DNA from: Goniomonas avonlea
Taxonomy: Eukaryota > Cryptophyceae > Goniomonadida > Goniomonadaceae
Length of the DNA: 18,164 nt
Assembly: GCA_003573635.1 (NCBI GenBank)
Contig: QUTJ01031770.1
Coordinates: forward strand, 1 to 18,164
Direction: 5' to 3'
The notes below the pieces were generated by a model that worked only from the letters and a program-made list of their open reading frames with translations, had not been told where the DNA came from and searched no databases. How positions within the stretch are numbered: position 1 is the first letter of the stretch; the number at the start of each line of letters is the position of its first letter. A program made the position numbers and the translations under genes. Shown here one piece after another: positions 9,901-16,180 of the stretch.

Positions 9901-10913
9901 ACACGTACGTCTTCATGGTCCTGGATTGCTTGAAGTTCATCGCCTGCCCGGCGACCTCGAAGCTCTTCGGGCTGCAAAAAGGTCAACAGCTATATCGTGA
10001 GTGGGAGCAAATTCAGTGGCTTGGGGTGAGGGGGCATACTGCTGCGACAGCTTGTGGGAGCCACTGATCTTGTAGGTGAGATTCTCAGTGAGAATCAAAT
10101 TCCCTGACTCGCTCTGAAGCACTGAGTCAGAGGCAGAGAGGCCGGTCAAACAGTACGCACAGGATCGGTGGCGATGCTGTGCTCAGAGACATAGGGTCCA
10201 GATGTGTCTTCCCCTTCATACACATAGGAAACCGGCCCTGCACCAGCGTCCGCTTGCTTCAAAGCATCAGGATGGACCTGAAGAATCGTCAGGCGAATGA
10301 GAGCTGAGGGCGATCTTTACCCGCTTGGAGAGCGAGGAAACCAGCCCGATCTTGAACTTGCGAACCCCCCTCTTCTCCTTCGAGGAGGTATACACGTGCT
10401 CAACAGCACCAGTGCTCTTGCTCTGGGAGAAAAACACGGGATACCTAGGGAGTGATCAGTCGCAAAACAACCAAAAACGGTACGCACCGCAGAATCGAAG
10501 CAGATTCCCCAGTGTCCTTCTCGCCAGCATAAAACTGGGTGACATCGAGACGGTAGAAATTGTCCTGAGCAGTGCCGCATTGGGAGGTGACTTTGAAGTC
10601 CACAGCCAGCTTCAGCTTGGCTGCCAACCAGTGAGACATCTCCACATGACAACAAAAAGCAGACCTTGGGAGTGACCCTCCTTCTGAGCATCAGACTCAG
10701 TGGTTTCCTTCAACTTGATTTTGATGTCTGCAGTGAAGGTGCAGACCTTCCCGACCTCGCATGCTTGGAGGTTCTGGAGTTCATGGGGAGTGACTGTGAA
10801 AAGGTTAGGGAATCAGGCCAGGCGACCAGACAGCACGCACTCGTGCCAAGATTTGTGATCCCATGCACGGCAACGGCAACCAGGCTCACAAATATCAACA
10901 CCACCAGGCGCAT
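1510..10913 (-). CDS. Secreted vitellogenin/LLTP-like protein with coiled-coil tail
   Basis: Predicted large lipid transfer protein (the family of vitellogenin, apoB and MTP), with an unusual C-terminus. My exon model, 5' to 3': 10841-10913, 10665-10793, 10488-10620, 10321-10444, 10161-10277, 10040-10113, 9854-9971, 9663-9751, 9405-9558, 9054-9158, 8679-8837, 8213-8397, 7774-7954, 7395-7578, 7110-7326, 5899-6883, 5539-5650, 5179-5426, 4690-5003, 4350-4502, 4005-4191, 3483-3743, 2967-3302, 2413-2585, 2010-2177, 1810-1953, 1510-1699. This gives 5313 nt, about 1770 aa, with phase conserved throughout. Residues 1-18 (MRLVVLIFVSLVAVAVHG) are a signal peptide. Residues 20-340 look like the LPD_N beta-barrel (RYPVFFSQSKSTGAVEHVY, then a GLVSSLS motif; YVYEGEDTSGPY). 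Residues 375-640 fit its superhelix (KNKGMPLALRDQAAISLL; LLAALANANAAD...VLPFLDS). Residues 640-920 fit the lipid-cavity sheet (VSDKDIAGNANFDLRATGR; LGKRMYHHTLKYS). Residues 945-1770 are Ala-rich, then charged coiled coil. The 5' ends of exons 10, 11, 18 and 23 are uncertain because several in-phase AG sites exist. Family assignment rests on remembered motif pattern, not a search. Confidence 0.72.
2815..2966. repeat. Intronic minisatellite, about 45-bp unit
   Basis: Imperfect tandem copies, with GGGAC cores at 2820, 2862, 2907 and 2952 (spacing 42-45 bp), each followed by a CACTGACGC-like block and a GT-rich block. The array sits at the donor end of intron 23 of the minus-strand gene. The last copy overlaps the donor GTGCGTCACTGTCCC itself. 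Confidence 0.85.
3398..3483. repeat. Intronic tandem repeat, 21-24-bp unit
   Basis: GCGGTGCAAC recurs at 3398, 3422 and 3443, and a diverged copy lies at 3472. The array is in intron 22 of the minus-strand gene and again touches its donor (GTGCGTACCGC on the minus strand). Confidence 0.85.
3824..3848. repeat. Interstitial telomere-like tract (CCCTAAA/TTTAGGG)
   Basis: Alternating CCCTAAA and CCCTCAA units lie inside intron 21 of the minus-strand gene. It resembles a short interstitial telomeric repeat of the TTTAGGG class. Being intronic, it does not mark a chromosome end. Confidence 0.75.
5485..5498. repeat. Poly-G tract (14 G)
   Basis: A run of 14 G on the plus strand lies in intron 17 of the minus-strand gene, so it is poly-C in the transcript. 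Confidence 0.9.
6965..7002. repeat. Long poly-G tract, G27-T-G10
   Basis: 27 G, one T and 10 G on the plus strand, preceded by a GT run, all within intron 15 of the minus-strand gene. The pre-mRNA therefore carries poly-C, and the DNA template strand could form G-quadruplexes. Exact length is prone to sequencing and assembly error. Confidence 0.9.
7962..8001. repeat. 20-bp tandem duplication before exon 13
   Basis: Two adjacent near-identical copies of TACGGTTCAGAGATRATGCR lie in intron 12 of the minus-strand gene, within 10 bp of the acceptor of exon 13. Confidence 0.85.
8985..8998. repeat. (GC)n dinucleotide tract
   Basis: An alternating GC run in intron 10 of the minus-strand gene, potentially Z-DNA forming. 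It is otherwise unremarkable. Confidence 0.8.
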
Positions 10914-11101
10914 TTTGTGTGCAATGCCACAGCACACCACTGCGTCGGTCCTTTCCTGTGCTGTGAAACCCACGGCCTTTGTGGATAGAGGTCACTCTGA
11001 CAGTGACACCCAAGAACGTTAGCCAAGATAAGGTGAGCGCTATGTACGGCGAGGACTCAAGCGACAACTTCGCGACGAGGCAGTGCCAGTGGCAGGCACA
11101 G
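10914..11101. promoter_or_regulatory. Divergent intergenic region, LLTP-like / Ham1 genes
   Basis: These 188 bp separate the start codons of the minus-strand LLTP-like gene and the plus-strand Ham1-type gene, so both promoters and both 5' UTRs must fit here. The gap shrinks to 128 bp if the Ham1 gene starts at the upstream in-frame ATG at 11042. No TATA box was recognised. Confidence 0.5.
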
Positions 11102-11653
11102 ATGGCCAAGCGCAAGATAGTGATCAACACGAGCAATGATGACAAATTTAAAGAGTTCTCGAGGATGTTCGACAAAGCCTCTGGGGGTTCGATTGAACTT
11201 GAGCGCAGAACTGTGGACCTGCCTGAGATTGATGGGACCCCCGTCGAGGTCGTGGCGAACAAGGCAGCAGCCGCGGGCGAAGGAGTTCTCATTGAAGATA
11301 CGTCGTTGGATGTCGAAGGCAAGGATGTCGGGGTCAATGTGAGATGGTTGTTGGACAACTTGGACACAATGGCCGGGAGCAAGTGTGTGTGGAGGGTGTT
11401 GATGGGCCTCTTGGAGGGCGAAACCGTCAAGGTCTACCGCGGCGAAGTCTCAGGGATTGTGGTGCAAGCAAGGGGTGAAGGTGGTTTTGGGTTTGACCCC
11501 ATTGTCCAACCCGAGGGCTGTGACAAGACACTTGCTGAAGCGAAGCCAGACGAGAGTAGTGCGCGATACAGAGCTCTGCTGAATCTCATCGCCAACAATG
11601 TTGATGTTGAGACACCTCCGATTCGTGAGTGGTCTGGCAAGTGGCAACATTGA
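11102..11653 (+). CDS. Ham1/RdgB-type non-canonical purine NTP pyrophosphatase
   Basis: Predicted house-cleaning enzyme that hydrolyses ITP, dITP or XTP to the monophosphate plus pyrophosphate, keeping deaminated purines out of nucleic acids. Single exon, 183 aa. The start at 11102 places the family's N-terminal strand at once (KIVINTSNDDKFKEF, 5-19; compare the usual T-x-N-xx-K-xx-EF). An in-frame ATG at 11042 would add 20 residues without family resemblance. Further landmarks are GTPVEVVANKAAAA (45-58), the catalytic acidic segment VLIEDTSL (62-69), GVNVRWLLDNL (77-87, where many homologues have GPYIKWFL), RGEVSG (113-118), GGFGFDPIVQPEG (127-139) and SSARYRALLNL (152-162, where the usual motif is SHRxxA). 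Compared with human ITPA, the stretch between the helix after RWLLDNL and RGEVSG is shorter by roughly 15-20 residues. Head to head with the LLTP-like gene. Confidence 0.82.
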   Translation: MAKRKIVINTSNDDKFKEFSRMFDKASGGSIELERRTVDLPEIDGTPVEVVANKAAAAGEGVLIEDTSLDVEGKDVGVNVRWLLDNLDTMAGSKCVWRVLMGLLEGETVKVYRGEVSGIVVQARGEGGFGFDPIVQPEGCDKTLAEAKPDESSARYRALLNLIANNVDVETPPIREWSGKWQH

Positions 11654-11776
11654 GCCGAAGTAAATGGTGGATGCAGTGCCGTTTTGGCTCTAGTGTGGGA
11701 AAATTATACTTATTTATTAGACCGGGGGCCATGTTAAGAGGCGGTCAGTCAGTTTCTAAAGGAGACAAACAGTCTG
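11654..11776. other. Convergent intergenic spacer, Ham1 / TAF11
   Basis: This 123-bp tail-to-tail gap contains an AT-rich patch around 11701-11720. No other element was recognised. Confidence 0.5.
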
Positions 11777-12562
11777 TCATTCCCGTCCCCACAGACCGAG
11801 CTGCCCTGATTCGAGACACGGAATCTTCTTTTGTGATCTTAGGCGTCGGTATGCTTCGCGATAGTGCTTGGGCAGCACTGGAACCTCGTAGCTTCCTTCA
11901 CCCCATTCACCTTGTACGATTCGCGCTGTTGTCAGGTGTGAGAAAATCTGCCGACCGAAACTAAAAAAGGGAAACAAACACATAGCATGAAAATCCAAGG
12001 GAGAAAGAAAATTGTACCTGTCTCGACGAGTTCACCAACAAAGACTTTTGCAATACCACACATTATGAACCCAATGGTCTGGTTCACCGCCGACCCGGCT
12101 TGAGAGGCCATCAACTGCACAAACTTCAGATATGGAACAAACTTCCAAGATAACTACCCGTTTCACCACCGGCGCAGGAAACTTCGACCGAAAGTAGCAC
12201 TGAAACCGTTTTTCTTCCTCTGGAGTGAACGTTTTCACCACTTCGCTGCAGCAGCATTCAACACACACAAAAAAAATCTTCAACACTCCAAACCTTAGAC
12301 GAGCACGATGAGCTTCTTCCAAAGGATTATTGAACAGGTCAACTGCTACGTTGTCGTCGTCCTCCTCAGACCCAGCTTCTTTCTCCTCGTCAGGAGGGGG
12401 CGCTCCTCCGGCTAAAGCCTCAGCAAGTACCCCGCCCTTGGCCTTCTTCTTCTTGGGTCTACTCTTCTTCGGCTGTCCTTCTCCTCCAGTGGCTGATTCA
12501 GCAGGGCGCTTGCCTTTCTTAGCTGCTGTTTTGGCCTCGGGTATGTCCTCTGTTGATGCCAT
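11777..12562 (-). CDS. TAF11: Transcription initiation factor TFIID subunit 11
   Basis: Histone-fold subunit of TFIID, which pairs with TAF13 in the nucleus for RNA polymerase II initiation. Exons are 12294-12562, 12245 down to 12158, 12114 down to 12018, and 11925 down to 11777 (200 aa). All three introns are GT-AG and in phase. Residues 1-88 form a disordered tail with Lys-rich nuclear-localisation-like blocks (KKSRPKKKKAKGG) and an acidic patch (EEDDD). From about 90 onward comes the conserved domain: FTPEEEKRFQCYFRSKFP, VVKRLMASQAGSAVNQTIGF, CGIAKVFVGELVETAR, then PVLPKHYREAYRRLRSQ, matching the order of the TAF11 histone fold (FPKAAIKRLMQ...IAMSGIAKVFVGEVVEEA...PLQPKHMREAVRRLK in animals). 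The ATG at 12562 has a good context (CCATGG). An upstream in-frame ATG at 12628 is possible. Head to head with the DHHC gene. Confidence 0.93.
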
Positions 12563-12766
12563 GGCAAACAGCTTTGAGCCTTCGCATATACGCAACAGCG
12601 TGAGTCTTGCGTGACGATGTTTTTTCAAAAATCAAGTTAACACTCTTGGTGAACGATAGGTACACAACATTGTGACAAGCGCATTGTTTTCAAAGCCAGC
12701 TCCGACTGGTTGTTGCTTGTGGCGGTGGTGGTGTCACGGTCTGTGGCGAACATCCGTGGCGTCGGG
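12563..12766. promoter_or_regulatory. Divergent intergenic region, TAF11 / DHHC genes
   Basis: About 204 bp lie between the two start codons, so this is probably a shared bidirectional promoter. No core promoter motif was recognised. The DHHC boundary depends on the short first exon proposed below. Confidence 0.45.
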
Positions 12767-14442
12767 ATGTGCGATGATGATGATGAAAATGAGGTAGAAC
12801 TTTGTGTACCAGCGTGGTGTATTGACGGGATCCCAGCACTGCATCGGAGTCGCGCTCCAGATCTTCTTGACCATTCAGATTGGGACGTCCGTCTTCTGTT
12901 TTTATTTCGTCGTGTTGCCGACTTGGTTGGGTTGGAGTGTCGGGGGGATATTACATGCTGTTTGTTTTGGTACTCCCCACTGGCTCGATTCTTTTGTCTC
13001 ACGTCCAACAGGGATTGTTGTAACTTTAATGCTTGTAAACTACTTCAAAGCATGGCGAACCGACGCGGGCAGCGTGCCATCAGATTACACTCCAAATGTC
13101 GAGTCTGAGCATGTCCCTGCCTTGAACGCTCGGTTTTGCCGAAAATGTGAGCACCACAAACCTCCGCGCGCACACCACTGCAGGATCTGTAAAAAGTGCG
13201 ACACCATCCTTCGCGAACTGTTTCTGATCGTCAGTGCAGATGCGTTCTTAGGATGGATCACCACTGTCCGTGGGTCCAGAATTGTGTTGGTGCTCGGAAC
13301 TTGAAGTTCTTTGTCCTCTTCCTCCTGTATGCATGTTCTTCGTGCTTTTACTACACCGTGACTTCGGTTGCAATGATCTTCGGACTGTTTGGGGTGAGTT
13401 TATTTGCGTGTTGTATATTGGGTTCTTTGCAGGATCTGAAGTCTGGTGAATGCAGTCTGAGCACTCGTCGACCTCGCGACCAACGGGTGGAGGATTCGTT
13501 GTCGTACTCATCAGCGTTGTGGTTGCTGGATGCTTGGGGCTAATGGTTCTGGGATTGCTAACATGGAACATGTGGCTCATATTCAGAAACCAGACTACGA
13601 TCGAAAATTTTGAGGTCGAGACAAATGAACTGCGGGCCAGACGGGAAGGCAAGGTGAGTCAGCCAGCTCCGATTGTGTCGCAGCTCAACTTCCAAACAGG
13701 GTGAGTATCGGCACCCTTGGGACCTTGGCACCTTTGGCAATCTGCAATGCGTCTTCGGCAACTCTCCCGTCTATTGGCTGTACGTGTCTTGTGTCGTTCG
13801 CCACTTGCACTCCGTATCCGCTCTAGTTCAGTCTGAACGTCTGACAAATTATGGCTACTTAATGACCAACGACGCCTTCGGTCGTCAAAATCAGCAGTCC
13901 TAACGAGTGCCGTGGCATGAGCTGCCACTGAGCTGTCTGGGGCATGCAAGAGCAACCCACCCAAGTCTTTACCAGCTGTCGCACTCGAGCGTGTACAGCT
14001 ATGCACTGGGTGACATTTTATCTCTTCCGAATCGATCCAACGGTCACCCTTCTTAACCTTCAGACTTCCCACCGACTAGTTGTTGGTAGTCGTTGGCAGA
14101 TGGTCGTCGAGCTGAGTCAGTGGTTGTCGGTTTCGTCCATTCTTGAATTTGTGAGGTTGCGGTCACAGGTGACCGGCAAAGTTGTTTTTCGGAGGCATTT
14201 GAAATTGTGGTCACTCATATGGACATCGACCAAGTTCGCCATCCAACCTTGGGGAGTTTCTCTGTCCTCGCTCTCCAAAATTCACCACAATTTACCACCA
14301 TTCATGAATTCACCACAGCTTGTTCACTAACTTTCTACAATTCACCAACATTCACTGCAGGCTCCCTTTTGCCCCCGAGGCCACGGGGCTGGACTACAAA
14401 ACGTACCATGAGCTGGACGAGGAAACTATCGAGCTTGTCTAA
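12767..14442 (+). CDS. DHHC-type protein S-palmitoyltransferase
   Basis: Predicted membrane enzyme that transfers palmitate from CoA to cysteines of target proteins, usually at Golgi, ER or plasma membrane. Exons are 12767-12793, 12813-12969, 13012-13195, 13240-13393, 13456-13653, 13700-13779 and 14361-14442 (293 aa), with phases consistent. There are four predicted membrane spans: about 21-43, 50-72, 146-172 and 186-213. Between spans 2 and 3 lies the zinc-binding Cys-rich domain [22 protein letters not shown] (split here: 104-113 and 114-124), followed by the catalytic D129-H-H-C132 and [15 protein letters not shown]. After span 4 comes the TTxE motif as TTIE (221-224), then DLGTFGNL and a C-terminal [11 protein letters not shown] of the usual kind. 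The TDPG motif reads TDAG (78-81). Joining DHHC requires splicing out 13196-13239. Exon 1 (MCDDDDENE) and its 19-bp intron are the weakest part; the frame upstream of 12798 is closed, so some upstream exon is required. Confidence 0.85.
13780..14360 (+). other. Intron 6 of the DHHC gene (581 bp)
   Basis: Largest intron in the window. The donor GTACGT splits the Leu codon CT|G and the acceptor is TTCACTGCAG. No embedded gene was recognised. The last 80 bp contain degenerate repeats of ATTCACCA (at about 14279, 14308 and 14339). Confidence 0.7.
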
Positions 14443-14683
14443 CGTCCCGAGGTGTTCTGCACCGTCGAGTCGTCTACGTGACTCAACGTACTCATTCGTA
14501 TTCCCTATCGATTGAACTTATCCATCCAGTGGTTTATGATCACCCTGTCTGCCAGCTTGGCTTGGTTGTTTCTGATGTCTGTCTGTGGTGCAATTCGAAG
14601 TAAAGCAACTGTCAAACGAGAGCATGAAATGCTTGTTTATACAGAGTAAAAATACAACATAATATAGCTGATGGATGAAGCGA
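14443..14683. other. Convergent intergenic spacer, DHHC / ankyrin genes
   Basis: A 241-bp tail-to-tail gap, with an AT-rich patch at 14637-14670 that may serve the 3' end of the minus-strand ankyrin gene. Confidence 0.5.
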
Positions 14684-15784
14684 TCACGCCGCACCACTGA
14701 CCTCAGCCAATTTGGTCATGAGGGTTCTGTTCGCTATCGGGCTCGGGGACCTAGACACACGGACAGGAGGAAGACCGTCTGCAACCCACTTGTTGCTGCC
14801 TGTAGAATTCTGGATCATCAACTGCAGCGACAAGTTGCAGGCAACGTCAGATGGGGTTTGCCCATCCTTCATGGTGGCAGAGATCTTGGCGCCCGCGTCG
14901 AGAAGCGCTTTGACGCACTCTGCGTGGCCTCTGCGAGACGCGGCGTGAAGAGGAGTCGCGCCGTGGTTGTTCCTCGGCGAAGGGTCAGCGGAGCTTGATA
15001 AGAGGAGCTGGAGGCACTTGACGTGCCCTGCTCCTGCGGCACGGTGGAGCAATGAATAGCCTGCGGGGTGGCGGACGTTGGCGTCGCCGCCGCTTCCGAG
15101 AAACAGCCTGAGGGAGTGCAGGTCGTCTTTCTCTGTCGCTTCGAACGCCGCCATCGAGTCCGATGCTGATGGAAACAACTTGGATTCTGCATCTGCCTTG
15201 GTCATGGGGTGTGTGTGCCTACGATCAGTCTTCTTGAGCTTGCGCTTGAGTTTCGTTTTGGGTTGGGGTACGACCGGTACCGGACCTCGAATCAGATCGG
15301 CGATTGCGGCTGAGGAAGCCGCATCGATCGAAGTCTCTCCATCCAAGTTCTTGGTCGACGGGTTTGCTCCGGCATCGAGCAAAATTTTCACACACTCGAC
15401 ACGTCCACGGCGAGCAGCAGCGTGCAGGGCAGTGGCACCGGAACGATTCACAGCCGTGACGTCTGCTTTGTACTGGAGGAGAAGCAAAAGACATGCGTCA
15501 TGCCCCGCCCCGGCGACGGGATGCAACATTGAGTGGTGCATCCGGGGATGTCTCAAATTGGGGTCCCCTCCTTGATCCAAATATCGTTTCAGTTTGTGGA
15601 GATTCCCTTGCTCAGCGTCATTGAACAGCGAGCTTCCATCGTCCTCCGTTGGGCGAACCAGGAATGGTCCAGTGGCGGCACTACTGGAAAACTCTGTTAT
15701 CAGTGGTGAAAACGACACCCCTATTGGAGTGGAACATGCCGAGCCATTGAACATGCTCGTCTCATCCGACTCGCCACAAAACAT
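14684..15784 (-). CDS. Ankyrin-repeat protein with two duplicated blocks
   Basis: Single-exon gene, 366 aa, from the ATG at 15784. The open frame extends 18 nt further upstream, but only through a GTG. There are two ankyrin arrays of about three repeats each. The first is at about 52-160 (GNLHKLKRYLDQGGDPNLRH; GATALHAAARRGRVECVKIL) and the second at about 212-318 (DDLHSLRLFLGSGGDANVRH; GATPLHAASRRGHAECVKAL). They align with each other at a constant offset of about 160 residues, so they arose by internal duplication. Between them lies a basic linker (PKTKLKRKLKKTDRRHTH) that could be a nuclear-localisation signal. The N-terminal 50 residues are Ser/Thr-rich and the C-terminus has SRSPSP. There is no membrane span, signal peptide or enzymatic domain. 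The probable role is protein-protein interaction with an unknown partner. It shares a 396-bp upstream region with the divergent ADP-ribosylglycohydrolase gene. Confidence 0.85.
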   Translation of the reverse strand: MFCGESDETSMFNGSACSTPIGVSFSPLITEFSSSAATGPFLVRPTEDDGSSLFNDAEQGNLHKLKRYLDQGGDPNLRHPRMHHSMLHPVAGAGHDACLLLLLQYKADVTAVNRSGATALHAAARRGRVECVKILLDAGANPSTKNLDGETSIDAASSAAIADLIRGPVPVVPQPKTKLKRKLKKTDRRHTHPMTKADAESKLFPSASDSMAAFEATEKDDLHSLRLFLGSGGDANVRHPAGYSLLHRAAGAGHVKCLQLLLSSSADPSPRNNHGATPLHAASRRGHAECVKALLDAGAKISATMKDGQTPSDVACNLSLQLMIQNSTGSNKWVADGLPPVRVSRSPSPIANRTLMTKLAEVSGAA

Positions 15785-16180
15785 GCCGCTGCGACAACCC
15801 ACAACAATCTTTTCTCACGCACGTCTGACGGACCAACTTCACACCGATTCAATCCAGAAACATTTTAACAATGAAAACCCCCCGCTCGCTACTGTATTCG
15901 ACGTTACGAATACCTTGCCGGCGACGATTCGGCGCATTTCTTCCTACATACTGTACGCCCGAAATACGTTTGTTTGGGCTTTGTTTGCTTTTGACAAGGA
16001 GCATTTGGCTCCATGCCAATCGGCAAATTGTGGCCCACCACCACGAGGGGTGTGGACCCTTGGACCCCCCCCTTCCTTGCCTCAGAATCCTGTGACCACC
16101 ATCAGCGATATTGATTCGATAGACACACTCGTCTTGAGTGCCTTGGGCCTTGACCAGAGAACGAGCACTGAGAAGCAACG
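15785..16180. promoter_or_regulatory. Divergent intergenic region, ankyrin / ADP-ribosylglycohydrolase
   Basis: 396 bp without a supportable gene. The short open frames on both strands have no recognisable domains. It presumably carries both promoters. A C-rich stretch at 16063-16074 is the only compositional feature noted. Confidence 0.5.

Noticed and set aside
10979-11101. N-terminal extension of the Ham1-type protein beginning at 10979
   Set aside because: The codon at 10979 is TTG, and the translated extension has no family similarity. Only the ATGs at 11042 and 11102 are plausible, and 11102 starts exactly at the conserved strand.
14684-15802. N-terminal MGC dual-acylation motif on the ankyrin protein, fitting its DHHC neighbour
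   Set aside because: The codon at 15802 is GTG, not ATG. The first ATG is at 15784 and gives MFCGES, so there is no Met-Gly-Cys start.
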